A stretch of DNA of 36,948 nt from an uncultured Mycobacteriaceae bacterium (GCA_902826815.1 CADEGF010000018.1:67011-103958), one strand, 5' to 3'; counted from the first letter of the stretch, positions 18,129-26,930 are shown. Notes: generated from the sequence alone by a model not told the origin. Numbers and translations: made by a program.

Positions 18129-19687
18129 CTCTCCAGCACCGCCTGCGCGGCACTGTGCCCGCCGAGCCCCGATACCGCGCCGCCGCGATGGGAACCGGAA
18201 CCACAGAGCATGATTCGATCGTGCGCAGTCTCGACGCCCCAGCGTCGGGCAGGCGTGTCGAGCGGTTCGTCGTTCTCGGTGAACGGCCAGTTCAATGCGC
18301 CGTGGAAGATGTTGCCTGCGGTCATGCCGAGCGTCCACTCGAGATCCAGCGTGGTCTTGGCCTCGATGCACAGCTTGCCGGACGCATCCTCCATCAAAAC
18401 GTCTTGAATGGGTTCGGCCAGGACCGAATTGAGCGAATGCAGTACGGCCGATGTCAGGTCCTCCCGCAGCCGGTCCGGATCCGCGCCGGCTGTCAGCGTG
18501 TGCGGTGCGTGCAGTCCGAACACGGTCAGCGTCTGCGCCCCCGATGCCTGCAGCTCGTCGGACAGGATGGACGGGTCGCTGAGCGAGTGACAGTAGATCT
18601 CGCACGGCAGGGGATCGGGAATCGTGCCGCCCGCAGCCCGCCGGTATGCGGCGTCGAGTTGGCGGTAACTCTCGTTGATGTGGAAGGTACCGCCGAAAGC
18701 CTGTTCCGGCGTGACGGTTTCATCGCGCAGCCTCGGCAATCGCTTCAGCAGAAGGTTCACCTTCACCTGCGCGCCAGGCGCCACCGTCGGTGCCGGATCG
18801 CCGACAAGACTCGCCAGCACCGCAGGCGTCACGCCGGACAGGATGTGTTCGGCGCGGATGCGGTGCTCGTCTCCATCGAGTGTGTAGCACACCTCGCCGT
18901 CCGGATCGATGGCGTAAACCTCTGCGTTGGTGATGATTTCAGCGCCGAAGCCGGTTGCCGCTGCCGCTAGCGCCCCGCTCACCGCGCCCATGCCGCCGAT
19001 CGGCACATCCCATTCCCCGGTTCCTCCACCCAACAGGTGGTACAGGAAGCAGATGTTCTGCGCAAGCGTTGGGTCGTCAACCGCGGCGAACGTGCCGATC
19101 AGTGCGTCGGTCGCCATCACCCCGCGAACGAGATCGCTGTCGACGGCCTCGGTGATCGCGTGTGCGATCGGTTGGCAGATCAGCGCCTGCCACGCGTCTT
19201 CGGCTTCAGGGTCGCCGCCTGCGAGCACAAGCTTGTGCGCATCGTCGCGCGAGGTCAGCGGTGCCGTCACGGTCGGCCACAGCCGGGTGGTGACGATCCT
19301 TGCGCGGCGATAGAAGTCGGCGAACGCGTCGGCATCGCCCTCGGCGCCGACGGCGGCGAAGGTCGAATCCGGCCCGATCAGCAGGCCCGTCTCACCGCCG
19401 TCCTCGGGATTGGGCGTGTAGGAGGCATAGCGTCGCCGCGCCAGCCGCACCCGCACCCCGAGATCGTCGATGATGCGCTTCGGCAGCAGGCTGACGAGAT
19501 ACGAGTAGCGCGACAGCCGGGCGTCGATCCCTTCGAAGGCGTGCGCCGACACCGCCGCGCCGCCGACGTGGTCGAGCCGCTCCAGCACGAGCACGCGGCG
19601 TCCGGCGCGGGCCAAATAAGCCGCGGCGACCAGAGCATTGTGGCCGCCGCCGACTATGACGACATTGGTTTCCTGGTCGGTGATCAC
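18125..19687 (-). CDS. Phytoene dehydrogenase-like FAD oxidoreductase
   Basis: The 520-residue product is a homologue of M. tuberculosis Rv0897c. An FAD-binding dinucleotide fold opens the protein (VVIVGGGHNALVAAAYLARA), followed by LERLDHVGGAAVS, a typical extension in CrtI-like desaturases and amine oxidases. The C-terminal GGAVSGLGGHSAA completes the FAD site. CrtI-like enzymes desaturate or isomerise carotenoids and other lipids, but no carotenoid genes lie nearby and the substrate is unknown. The GTG at 19687 was chosen because its bases GTGA overlap the stop of the DUF2630 gene upstream and because residues before it show no family similarity. Its stop lies inside the right copy of an 18-bp repeat. 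Confidence 0.88.
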   Translation of the reverse strand: MITDQETNVVIVGGGHNALVAAAYLARAGRRVLVLERLDHVGGAAVSAHAFEGIDARLSRYSYLVSLLPKRIIDDLGVRVRLARRRYASYTPNPEDGGETGLLIGPDSTFAAVGAEGDADAFADFYRRARIVTTRLWPTVTAPLTSRDDAHKLVLAGGDPEAEDAWQALICQPIAHAITEAVDSDLVRGVMATDALIGTFAAVDDPTLAQNICFLYHLLGGGTGEWDVPIGGMGAVSGALAAAATGFGAEIITNAEVYAIDPDGEVCYTLDGDEHRIRAEHILSGVTPAVLASLVGDPAPTVAPGAQVKVNLLLKRLPRLRDETVTPEQAFGGTFHINESYRQLDAAYRRAAGGTIPDPLPCEIYCHSLSDPSILSDELQASGAQTLTVFGLHAPHTLTAGADPDRLREDLTSAVLHSLNSVLAEPIQDVLMEDASGKLCIEAKTTLDLEWTLGMTAGNIFHGALNWPFTENDEPLDTPARRWGVETAHDRIMLCGSGSHRGGAVSGLGGHSAAQAVLES

Positions 19688-19932
19688 CCCAGGTAGCCTT
19701 CGACCTCGTCCGGCGGGCGGATCTGCGCCTCGCGGGGATCGCCGCCGGTCTCCCGCAGAGCTCGACGTTGCCGAAGCAGGTCCCAGCACTGGTCGAGCTC
19801 GACCTCGAGCGCGCGCAGTCGGGCGTGCTCCTCATCTGCGCTGATCTCATGTCGCTGAAGACGCGCGCGCAGTTCGCGTTCCTCCTCGACCAGGTCGCTG
19901 ATATGGGCCAGGGGATTATCGTCGGATGCCAC
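19684..19932 (-). CDS. DUF2630 protein (small, coiled-coil)
   Basis: The 82-residue product reads ISDLVEEERELRARLQRHEI and ARLRALEVELDQCWDLLRQR, two amphipathic helices likely to form a coiled coil, followed by a Pro-rich tail (DPREAQIRPPDEVEGYLG). This matches the DUF2630 family, of which M. tuberculosis Rv0898c is a member; its function is not known. The start is GTG with GGAG close upstream. The stop overlaps the start of the phytoene-dehydrogenase-like gene by four bases, so translation is coupled and the two proteins are probably made together. Confidence 0.87.
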   Translation of the reverse strand: MASDDNPLAHISDLVEEERELRARLQRHEISADEEHARLRALEVELDQCWDLLRQRRALRETGGDPREAQIRPPDEVEGYLG

Positions 19933-19980
19933 GGCTCCAGTGTGCCTGCTGTTGCCGTCGGACTTAATGCGATTGGCGCG

Positions 19981-19986
19981 TAACGT
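19981..19986 (+). promoter_or_regulatory. Possible -10 box for the FKBP gene
   Basis: TAACGT lies 8 bases before the GTG at 19995, which again would give a leaderless message. No good -35 element was found. Confidence 0.3.
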
Positions 19987-19994
19987 AGCCGACC

Positions 19995-20357
19995 GTGGCG
20001 ACTAAACCCGAGGTTGAATTTCCGGACGGCCCCGCACCCACTGAATTGGTCATCGAGGACGTGGTGGTCGGCGACGGCGCCGAGGCGGTGCCGGGCGGAA
20101 CGGTGACTGTGCACTATGTCGGCGTCGATTACGACACCGGCGAGGAGTTCGACAGCTCCTGGAATCGCGGCGAGTCCATCGAGTTCCCGCTGCGGGGCCT
20201 GATCCAGGGTTGGCAGGACGGCATTCCCGGTATGAAGGTCGGCGGTCGCCGCCGACTCACCATCCCACCGGAGCAGGCCTACGGCCCGGAGGGTGCGGGG
20301 CACCGATTGTCCGGCAAGACATTGATTTTCATCATCGACCTGCTGGATGTTCGCTGA
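19995..20357 (+). CDS. FKBP-type peptidyl-prolyl cis-trans isomerase
   Basis: The 120-residue product is a single FKBP domain without signal peptide, so probably cytoplasmic. Active-site residues of FKBP12 are recognisable: Tyr in VHYVG, Phe-Asp in EEFDSSW, Phe in IEFPL, the hydrophobic pair plus Trp in GLIQGWQDGI, Tyr in EQAYGPEG and Phe in LIFIIDLL. It speeds proline isomerisation during folding. It diverges from the DUF2630 gene with only 62 bases between the start codons, so both promoters share that stretch. Confidence 0.93.
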   Translation: MATKPEVEFPDGPAPTELVIEDVVVGDGAEAVPGGTVTVHYVGVDYDTGEEFDSSWNRGESIEFPLRGLIQGWQDGIPGMKVGGRRRLTIPPEQAYGPEGAGHRLSGKTLIFIIDLLDVR

Positions 20358-20515
20358 CTTACGCGGCGGCAAATTCTTTCTGTTCAGCCTCCGTTCAAGG
20401 GAAGTTCGTGACAGGGTGGGTATCGAATCAAAGCCCCCCGCAACGGTGTCGATCGTTCTAGGCTCGCTGAAGAAACAAGATCAGAGCGAACCTCAGTCGA
20501 CACCGGGAGGGCACG

Positions 20516-21541
20516 ATGCCGGACTCCGAAGACTCTCGAGACACACGCACGATCACGAGCTACAACACCGAATCCAGGTTCTACCGGCGCAAGCCGGGCG
20601 GCGCCTGGTGGCTGGCGTTACTGGCAATTCCGCTGCTGTTGGCGCTGATCGGCTGGGCCGGGCTGAATAAACCGGACGTTGACGTCAACGCAAACCTGCC
20701 GAGCGTGAATCCGTCGGCAAGCTTGACGGCCGACGTCAACGCTCCCGACGTCAACGCACCAGACCTCAACGCACCCGATCTGAACTTGGGGGCGCTGTCG
20801 ATTCTGCGCAACGGCAACGGATTTACCCTTTCGGGCGATCTGCCGAACGTCGAGGCGAAAACGGGACTGCTCGACAGCCTCAAGCTCGCGTTCGGTCCCG
20901 ACATCGACCTGACCGACAACCTGAATGTGAAGGCCGGCGTCAATGCCCCGGACTTCGCCGCGCTCGGATCGATTTTCGGCGCCGCCGTCGACATTCCGGA
21001 CTTCAACTTCGACCTCAACGGCGACACCGTGACGCTCAAGGGCGTCGCGCCATCGGAACAGGTGAAGAGTGAGGTCGAGGCCGCGGCCAAGGCGGCATGG
21101 CCGAATATCAAGGTGGTCAACGAGATAACGGTGTCGGCCCCATCGGCGCCGGCTCCCGCCCCGGCTCCCGCTGGCGGCGCATGCACGACGCTGCAGGCCG
21201 ACATCACGGCCCTGCTGAAGACACCGATCAACTTCCAGACTGATGGGTTCACGCTGGTGGCTGCCTCACAGCAGCAGCTGACCCAGATCGCCGACAAGTT
21301 GAAGGCCTGCCCAGACCCCAAGGTCTCGGTGGTCGGCCACACCGACAGCAGCGGCAACGACACAATCAACGTTCCGTTGAGTAACAACCGGGCCAAATCC
21401 GTTGCGGATTACCTCGTTTCGCAAGGTGTCGCGGGAGACCGCGTCACGTCGTCGGGCGTCGGTTCATCACAACCGATCGCACCGAACGACACCCCCGCAG
21501 GCAAGGCGCAGAACCGCCGCGTCGACATCACGGTCAGCTAA
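20516..21541 (+). CDS. arfA: ArfA (OmpATb), BON/OmpA-domain envelope protein
   Basis: The 341-residue product corresponds to M. tuberculosis Rv0899. A short cytoplasmic segment is followed by one membrane helix at about 29-50 (WWLALLAIPLLLALIGWAGL). A low-complexity Asn/Asp/Pro linker (51-92, repeats of NAPDVN/NAPDLN) leads to a BON-type domain at about 93-205. The OmpA C-terminal domain runs from about 220 to 341 with the peptidoglycan-binding signature VVGHTDSSGN and NNRAKSVADYL. Cys223 and Cys265 could form the disulphide known in the homologue. In M. tuberculosis the arf operon supports growth in acid through ammonia release. GGGAGG lies 5 bases before the ATG. A 158-bp gap precedes the gene and probably holds its promoter, which I could not place securely. 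Confidence 0.95.
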   Translation: MPDSEDSRDTRTITSYNTESRFYRRKPGGAWWLALLAIPLLLALIGWAGLNKPDVDVNANLPSVNPSASLTADVNAPDVNAPDLNAPDLNLGALSILRNGNGFTLSGDLPNVEAKTGLLDSLKLAFGPDIDLTDNLNVKAGVNAPDFAALGSIFGAAVDIPDFNFDLNGDTVTLKGVAPSEQVKSEVEAAAKAAWPNIKVVNEITVSAPSAPAPAPAPAGGACTTLQADITALLKTPINFQTDGFTLVAASQQQLTQIADKLKACPDPKVSVVGHTDSSGNDTINVPLSNNRAKSVADYLVSQGVAGDRVTSSGVGSSQPIAPNDTPAGKAQNRRVDITVS

Positions 21542-21553
21542 GGAGAATCTGAC

Positions 21554-21706
21554 ATGGACTTCATCATCCAATGGTTGTGGTATCTCGTGGCATTCGTGGT
21601 CGGCGCATTGGTCGCCTGGCTGATCGCGGTCGTCACGGTCAAGCGAACGTCGGAAGAAGAAGCGCTCGCCGATCTTCCCGGCGCACGTGAGTTGGGAGTG
21701 CAGTGA
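21554..21706 (+). CDS. arfB: ArfB, small membrane protein
   Basis: This 50-codon gene is short and easily missed. The product starts [20 protein letters not shown], has one membrane helix (about 7-29), then a basic turn (VKRTSEEE) and a cytoplasmic tail ending GARELGVQ. It has exactly the length of M. tuberculosis Rv0900 and shares its start and helix pattern. GGAGA 8 bases before the ATG overlaps the arfA stop, and the TGA overlaps the arfC ATG (TGATG), so the three genes are tightly coupled. Confidence 0.9.
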   Translation: MDFIIQWLWYLVAFVVGALVAWLIAVVTVKRTSEEEALADLPGARELGVQ

Positions 21707-22854
21707 TGCAAAACGTCAATTGGTGGTTGATGGTCTTGTCATTCCTGCTCGGCCTCGTGCTGACGCTCTTCCTGCTGATTCGCAGGGTCAAGCGTGAGGT
21801 GCCGGTGTACGCATCGCCGGGCGCCGGTGCGGCGACCGGCGTTGCGGCGGCGGGCGCCGCGGGTGTAGCGGGCGCCGCGAAGCTCAAGGGTGGAGCGGGG
21901 GTCCTCGAGGACGAGCCCTACGGCGCGGGCTCGGTCCGGGTGAAGGGGACGGCGACGGCCCCCGACGGCGGGTACACGGTCAAGGGCAACGAGGATTCGA
22001 TGCTGTATCACACGACCGACAGCCCGTCGTGGAAGCAGACGATCGCCGAAATCTGGTTCCGCAACGTCAAAGACGCCGAGCGCGCCGGCTTCGCGCATTG
22101 GGATTCCGGCGGTGGCGCGGCAAAGATCGCGGGTGCTGCTGCCGCGGGTGCGGTAGGGGGAGTCGCTGCGGCGAAGTTGACGGGCGGCGCCGACGACGAA
22201 GCCGCCGCAACAGCGAAGATGCCGAAGATCGATGCCGATGCCGACGACGCCGCGACTAGCAGGTTTGCGGCGTCCGATGTCGACGCCGACGCCCCCGCCG
22301 CTAAGACCGGTGGGATTGCAGCCGGCACAGCTGCCGCCGCTGCGGCGGCGGGCGGCGCAGCTACCGCGAAATTCGCCGCGTCAGGCGGTGTCGAGGAGCC
22401 CTACGGTGCGGGTTCGGCTCGAGTTGCGGCAGGGGCCGCTGCGCCGTCGGGCTACGACATCAAGGGCAACGAGGATTCGATGCTCTACCACACGGTCGAC
22501 AGCCCGTCCTACAAGCAGACGATCGCCGAGGTGTGGTTCCGCGACGAACCGTCGGCCGAGGCCGCGGGCTTCACCCACTGGAGCAAGGGCCGGGCCAAGC
22601 CGGGCGGAGCCGCCAAGTTCGCCGAGGTGCCGCCTGGTCCCCATGGTCCCGGTTCTGCGAAGCCCGCCGCCGACGGCAGCGGGCCGGAGGGTTGGACGGT
22701 CAAGGGCAACGAGGATTCGATGCTGTATCACTCGCCCGAAAGCTCGGCATACAACGTGACCGTGGCCGAGGTGTGGTTCCGGGACGTGCCGACCGCTGAG
22801 GCCGCGGGCTTCAACCGGTGGGACAGTGGGAAGTCGCAGCGCGGTAAGGGATAA
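21706..22854 (+). CDS. arfC: ArfC, membrane protein with three sunset-like repeats
   Basis: The 382-residue product starts with a membrane helix at about 6-26 ([20 protein letters not shown]) and a basic stop (RRVKREV). Three copies follow of a roughly 40-residue module, at 93-133, 253-293 and 333-373. Each opens [10 protein letters not shown] and continues through IAE(I/V)WFR or VAEVWFR to AGF..(H/R)W, the pattern of the sunset domain. The copies are joined by Ala/Gly-rich linkers, and two are preceded by EPYGAGS. As far as I recall, M. tuberculosis ArfC is about 175 residues with a single such module, so this is an expanded form. The ATG at 21706 overlaps the arfB stop; the GTG three bases earlier is the alternative. 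The repeats are also near-identical in DNA. Confidence 0.92.
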   Translation: MQNVNWWLMVLSFLLGLVLTLFLLIRRVKREVPVYASPGAGAATGVAAAGAAGVAGAAKLKGGAGVLEDEPYGAGSVRVKGTATAPDGGYTVKGNEDSMLYHTTDSPSWKQTIAEIWFRNVKDAERAGFAHWDSGGGAAKIAGAAAAGAVGGVAAAKLTGGADDEAAATAKMPKIDADADDAATSRFAASDVDADAPAAKTGGIAAGTAAAAAAAGGAATAKFAASGGVEEPYGAGSARVAAGAAAPSGYDIKGNEDSMLYHTVDSPSYKQTIAEVWFRDEPSAEAAGFTHWSKGRAKPGGAAKFAEVPPGPHGPGSAKPAADGSGPEGWTVKGNEDSMLYHSPESSAYNVTVAEVWFRDVPTAEAAGFNRWDSGKSQRGKG

Positions 22855-22864
22855 GCGCTAGCGC
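22855..22864. other. 10-bp palindrome between arfC and prrB stops
   Basis: GCGCTAGCGC is a perfect palindrome placed directly after the arfC TAA and containing the prrB stop on the other strand. Only three bases separate the two coding regions. It may help to end transcription from both sides, but it has no loop and is weak evidence for a terminator. Confidence 0.3.
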
Positions 22865-24198
22865 GGCCCGGGCAGCCGTAACAGCAGCCGGGCACCGCCG
22901 AGCGGGCTGGACTGCAATGATGCAGTACCGCCGTGTAATTCAGCTTGCTGTGCCACAAGCGCCAAGCCGAGGCCGGAGCCCGATACCGACGCTGTCGAGC
23001 CTCGCGAGAAGCGTTCGAACACGATGTCACGCTCGGCCTCGGGGATGCCGACGCCGTCGTCGTCCACCGCGATCTCCACTCCCGCACGGGAACTCACCGC
23101 CGACAGCTGTACCCGGGTTGCGCCTCCGTGCTTCACCGCGTTGGCGATCGCATTGTCCACCGCCAGCCGCAGGCCCGCGGGCAGCCCGACGATGATGATG
23201 GTCGGCGTGGGAACCAGCGATACGTCGAGTTCGGGGTAGACACGCATCGCATCGTGGGCGGCCCGGTCGAGCAGTTCGGTGATGTCGACGGGCACGTGAT
23301 CGTCGGATGTCGAGAGTTCGCCCTGGGCAAGGCGTTCCAGCGCGCTGAGGGTCTCCTCGACACGGGACTGCGTCCTGATGACGTCGTTGATGACCTCTTT
23401 GCGTTGCTCGTCGGGCAGATCGAGGGTGGCGAGCACCTCGAGGTTGGTTCGCATGGCGGTCAGCGGCGTGCGGAGCTCGTGCGCGGACACCGCCGAGAAG
23501 TCGCGCGCCGAGGCCAGTGCCGCCTTGGTGCGGCCCTGTTCTGTCCAGATGCGCTGAAGCATCCCTTTGACCGCCTCGGCGATCTCGACGGCCTCGGATG
23601 CGCCGCGTACCTCGACGTCGGGTGCCTCGTCGCCCGCGTCGATCTGGCGCGTCTGCTGGGCAAGGCGCTTCAGCGGCCGGACCGCGAATGCGGCGAGCAG
23701 CCAGCCGGCCAGCGTCGCCGCCCCGATCGCGAGCGAACAGATGATCAGAACCCGGCGGTGCAGGTTGTTGGTGTCGGCGATGGTGGCGTCATAGGTGGCG
23801 CCGACGGCTACCGACATCGCCTCGGGCACCCGGATCTCGACGGTGCGGACCCGGTATCGCTCGCCGTTGACGTAGGTGTCCGCATAGCCCGCGGGCAGCT
23901 GCGGAAGCGTGACGTCGGAGTTCGTGGTGACCTGGTCGCCCTTGCGGACGGTGATCACGGCGTCCTGGTCGTTGGGGGACTTCGGGATCTCGTCGAGGCC
24001 GCGGGGCAGGAACGGAATCGCGAAACCCGCCGCCTCGTCGAGCCTGCGGTCGAGGCGTTCCTTTCGGTCGTTGGTGATGCCGATCCACACCACCGTGCCA
24101 ACGATGCCGACGACGATTGCCGCGGCGATGGCTGTCGCGAACGCCACGCGGGTGCGCAGCGAGGGAGTCCGGGTCAGGAACCGCGACAGCGGAGGCAT
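22858..24198 (-). CDS. prrB: PrrB sensor histidine kinase
   Basis: The 446-residue membrane kinase has helices at about 19-41 and 150-172 with an extracytoplasmic sensor of about 105 residues between them. A HAMP linker lies at about 172-225 (FAVRPLKRLAQQTRQI). The dimerisation domain has the phosphorylated His240 in SAVSAHELRTPLTAMRTNLE. The ATPase domain has VDNAIANAVKHGG (N box), VDDDGVGIP (G1) and GSGLGLALVAQQ (G2). Its partner is PrrA, encoded 4 bases upstream; the two stand in one operon, prrA first. PrrAB is essential in M. tuberculosis and has been linked to early intracellular growth and nitrogen or respiratory control; its signal is not settled. It converges on arfC with a 3-base gap. 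Confidence 0.96.
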   Translation of the reverse strand: MPPLSRFLTRTPSLRTRVAFATAIAAAIVVGIVGTVVWIGITNDRKERLDRRLDEAAGFAIPFLPRGLDEIPKSPNDQDAVITVRKGDQVTTNSDVTLPQLPAGYADTYVNGERYRVRTVEIRVPEAMSVAVGATYDATIADTNNLHRRVLIICSLAIGAATLAGWLLAAFAVRPLKRLAQQTRQIDAGDEAPDVEVRGASEAVEIAEAVKGMLQRIWTEQGRTKAALASARDFSAVSAHELRTPLTAMRTNLEVLATLDLPDEQRKEVINDVIRTQSRVEETLSALERLAQGELSTSDDHVPVDITELLDRAAHDAMRVYPELDVSLVPTPTIIIVGLPAGLRLAVDNAIANAVKHGGATRVQLSAVSSRAGVEIAVDDDGVGIPEAERDIVFERFSRGSTASVSGSGLGLALVAQQAELHGGTASLQSSPLGGARLLLRLPGPR

Positions 24199-24202
24199 GC
24201 GC

Positions 24203-24904
24203 CTACTGCTGCCTCAGCACAAACCCCACGCCGCGGACGGTGTGCAGCAGCCGGGGCGCGCCGCCGGCCTCGAGCTTGCGACGGAGGTAGCCGATGAACA
24301 CGTCGACCACGTTGGTGTCGGCCGCGAAGTCATAGCCCCACACCAGCTCCAGCAACTGGGCCCGCGACAGCACCGCGGTCTTGTGCTCGGCGAGCACCGC
24401 GAGCAGGTCGAACTCGCGTTTCGTCAGGTCGACGTCGACGCCGTTGACACGGGCGCGCCTGCCTGGGATGTCGACCTCGAGCGGCCCGACCGAGATGGTC
24501 TCCGAGGAGAAGGTCGCGGTGGCGCCTCTGCGGCGCAGCAGCGCCTTGACCCGTGCCACGAGTTCCTGCAGGACGAACGGTTTGACCAGGTAGTCGTCGG
24601 CTCCGGCCTCGAGTCCGGCGACCCGGTCGTCGACCGAACTGCGGGCCGACAGCACACACACCGGCACATCGTTGTCCATCGCGCGCAGCGCCGTGACGAC
24701 GCTGACACCGTCGAGAATCGGCATGTTGATGTCAAGCACGATCGCGTCCGGGCGGGTCTCGGTGGCGCTACGCAGGGCTTCTGCGCCGTCCCTCGCCGTC
24801 GAAACGTCGAATCCGGACAGCCGCAGGCCGCGCTCCAGAGATGCGAGCACGTCGTCGTCGTCGTCGACAACGAGTACCCGGGGCGAAACGGCAGCACTGT
24901 CCAT
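24203..24904 (-). CDS. prrA: PrrA response regulator (OmpR family)
   Basis: The 233-residue product is nearly identical to mycobacterial PrrA. The receiver domain (about 9-122) has the acidic pocket VVDDDDD, the phospho-acceptor Asp58 (IVLDINMP) and Lys108 (DYLVKPF). The C-terminal winged helix (about 137-233) has [15 protein letters not shown] and [15 protein letters not shown]. It binds DNA after phosphorylation by PrrB. The 94-bp space to the divergent ABC exporter gene contains an ACCTCA/TGAGGT inverted repeat and would hold the promoters of both genes. Confidence 0.97.
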   Translation of the reverse strand: MDSAAVSPRVLVVDDDDDVLASLERGLRLSGFDVSTARDGAEALRSATETRPDAIVLDINMPILDGVSVVTALRAMDNDVPVCVLSARSSVDDRVAGLEAGADDYLVKPFVLQELVARVKALLRRRGATATFSSETISVGPLEVDIPGRRARVNGVDVDLTKREFDLLAVLAEHKTAVLSRAQLLELVWGYDFAADTNVVDVFIGYLRRKLEAGGAPRLLHTVRGVGFVLRQQ

Positions 24905-24961
24905 GCCGCCATCTTGCCTGATCGGCGTCTGTGAATGGGATAGGCGCGTTGCGGGAAGTCG

Positions 24962-24992
24962 TTGACCTCATCCATTGTTGAGGTTTTACGGT
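24962..24992 (+). promoter_or_regulatory. Leaderless promoter of the ABC exporter with an internal inverted repeat
   Basis: TTGACC (24962-24967), a 19-base spacer and TACGGT (24987-24992) precede the ATG at 24999 by 6 bases. Within it ACCTCA (24965-24970) and TGAGGT (24979-24984) are perfect inverted copies with an 8-base centre, covering the -35 end and the spacer. This could be an operator for a regulator, possibly PrrA since prrA is divergent, but that is a guess. Confidence 0.5.
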
Positions 24993-24998
24993 GATTAC

Positions 24999-26930
24999 AT
25001 GAGCTTTGAAACGGTGGCCCGGCAATCCTTGTACCGGCAGACGCACGCCAAGGGCGGCGACCTGCGGTCGTTGGCCGACCGCAAGCTGCTCAACCGGATC
25101 TGGCGCTTCGCATCGCGGCATCACCGCAGGTTGGGGGTGTTCGTCGGGGTCAGCGTGGTCAGCGCACTCCTTGGCCTGGCCACTCCGCTGCTGGCCGGTC
25201 GGGTCATCGACGAGATCGGCAAGGGTGCGGTCGACGTGGTCGTGATGCTGGCCCTAGTGATCGCGGCGGTCGCGGTCGCCGAGGCAGGGGTGTCGCTGGT
25301 GACGCGGTGGCTGTCGTCGATGATCGGCGAAGGCTTGATCCTCGATCTGCGCACCGCCGTCTTCGACCATGTGCAGAAGATGCCGGTGGCGTTCTTCACC
25401 CGCACCCGTACCGGCGCGCTCGTCAGCAGGCTCGGCAACGACGTGATGGGCGCGCAGCGGGCCTTCTCCGACACCTTCTCCGGCGTCATCACCAACGTGG
25501 TCACGCTGACGCTGACGCTGGTGGTCATGCTCAAGATCTCCTGGCAGGTCACGCTGCTCTCATTGCTTCTGATGCCGATGTTTCTGCTGCCCGCCCGCTG
25601 GATCGGGCGGACCATGGCGCGACTGTCCCGCGAAGCCGCGATCCACAACGCGACGATGAACACCCAGATGACCGAACGATTCTCGGCGCCCGGCGCGACA
25701 CTGGTGAAACTGTTTGGCAGCCCGACCACCGAGTCGCACGAGTTCGAGGTCCGCGCCGACCGCGTGCGCGACATCGGGGTGCGCACCTCGATGCTCCAGT
25801 CGGTGTTCATGAACTCGCTGACGTTGATGTCGGCGCTCGCGCTGGCCCTGGTGTACGGACTCGGGGGCGTGCTTGCCGTCGGTGGGCATCTGCAGACGGG
25901 TGCCATCGTCGCCCTCGCCCTGCTTCTGACGCGGCTGTATTCGCCGTTGACTGCTCTGGCCAACGCGCACGTCGAGATCGCCAGCGCACTCGTGAGCTTC
26001 GAGCGCGTCTTCGAGGTGCTCGACCTCGAGCCGCTGATCCAGGAGAAGCCAGCCGCCACGCCGGTGCCCGACGGTCCGGTGTCGCTCGAGTTCGACGACG
26101 TGCGGTTCTCCTACCCGTCGGCCGACAAGGTGTCGCTCGCGTCCCTCGAAGAGGTCGCGGTACTCAGCGAGACGGATATTCGCGGGGGTGACGAAGTGCT
26201 GCACGGCATTTCGTTCACCGCACGACCGGGCGAAATGGTCGCGCTGGTCGGTTCGTCGGGAGCGGGTAAGTCGACGATCGCCTCGCTGATTGCTCGCCTT
26301 TACGACGTCGGAGCCGCGGACGCGGCGACATCGGACCGAGGCTCCGGTTCAATAAAACTCAACGGTGCCGACGTGCGCGACGTCTCGTTCGCGTCGCTGA
26401 AGGAAACGGTCGGCATGGTCACCCAGGACGGTCACCTGTTCCACGAGACGATCGCGTCCAACCTGCGGCTGGCCGCACCCGATGCGACAGACGAGCAGCT
26501 GTGGCAGGCGCTGGATCGCGCGCGGCTGGCCGACGTCATCGGCCAGATGCCAGACGGCCTGGACACCGTGGTCGGCGAGCGTGGCTACCGGCTCTCCGGT
26601 GGCCAGCGTCAGCGGCTGACGATCGCACGGCTGCTGCTCGGCCGGTCCAGGGTGGTGGTGCTCGACGAGGCAACGGCATCGCTGGACTCCGCGTCGGAGG
26701 CGGCCGTGCAGCAGGCGCTCGGCGAGGCGCTCGCGGGCCGGACCTCGATCGTGATCGCCCACCGACTGTCCACGGTGCGCGCCGCCGACACCATCCTGGT
26801 CGTCGAGGACGGCCGCATCGTGGAACGCGGTGACCACGCGCAGCTGCTGGCACGCGGCGGCCGGTACGCCGAACTGTACGAGACCCAGTTCGGCAAGCAA
26901 GCAGAGGCCGAGGATGTCATAGCGGCGTGA
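24999..26930 (+). CDS. ABC exporter, fused membrane and ATPase domains (half-transporter)
   Basis: The 643-residue product has about six membrane helices (residues 45-335) followed by a nucleotide-binding domain. Walker A GSSGAGKST is at 418-426, the signature LSGGQRQR starts at 532, Walker B is VVVLDEAT near 550, and the H-loop is IAHRLSTVRAAD. All catalytic residues are intact, so it probably works as a homodimer of the MsbA/BmrA type. An insert between strands of the ATPase domain (LASLEEVAVLSETDIRGGD and GAADAATSDRGSG) is longer than usual. The ATG at 24999 fits a leaderless promoter. The substrate is unknown; lipids or drugs are typical. Two more ABC exporter genes follow, 55 bp downstream. 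Confidence 0.92.
   Translation: MSFETVARQSLYRQTHAKGGDLRSLADRKLLNRIWRFASRHHRRLGVFVGVSVVSALLGLATPLLAGRVIDEIGKGAVDVVVMLALVIAAVAVAEAGVSLVTRWLSSMIGEGLILDLRTAVFDHVQKMPVAFFTRTRTGALVSRLGNDVMGAQRAFSDTFSGVITNVVTLTLTLVVMLKISWQVTLLSLLLMPMFLLPARWIGRTMARLSREAAIHNATMNTQMTERFSAPGATLVKLFGSPTTESHEFEVRADRVRDIGVRTSMLQSVFMNSLTLMSALALALVYGLGGVLAVGGHLQTGAIVALALLLTRLYSPLTALANAHVEIASALVSFERVFEVLDLEPLIQEKPAATPVPDGPVSLEFDDVRFSYPSADKVSLASLEEVAVLSETDIRGGDEVLHGISFTARPGEMVALVGSSGAGKSTIASLIARLYDVGAADAATSDRGSGSIKLNGADVRDVSFASLKETVGMVTQDGHLFHETIASNLRLAAPDATDEQLWQALDRARLADVIGQMPDGLDTVVGERGYRLSGGQRQRLTIARLLLGRSRVVVLDEATASLDSASEAAVQQALGEALAGRTSIVIAHRLSTVRAADTILVVEDGRIVERGDHAQLLARGGRYAELYETQFGKQAEAEDVIAA

Noticed and set aside
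21970-22830. CRISPR-like or tandem DNA repeat array
   Set aside because: The repeats are in frame, encode the same protein module and have unequal spacing; they belong to arfC.
22945-24297. A 450-residue plus-strand frame opposite prrB
   Set aside because: No recognisable fold, and prrB on the other strand has complete kinase motifs.
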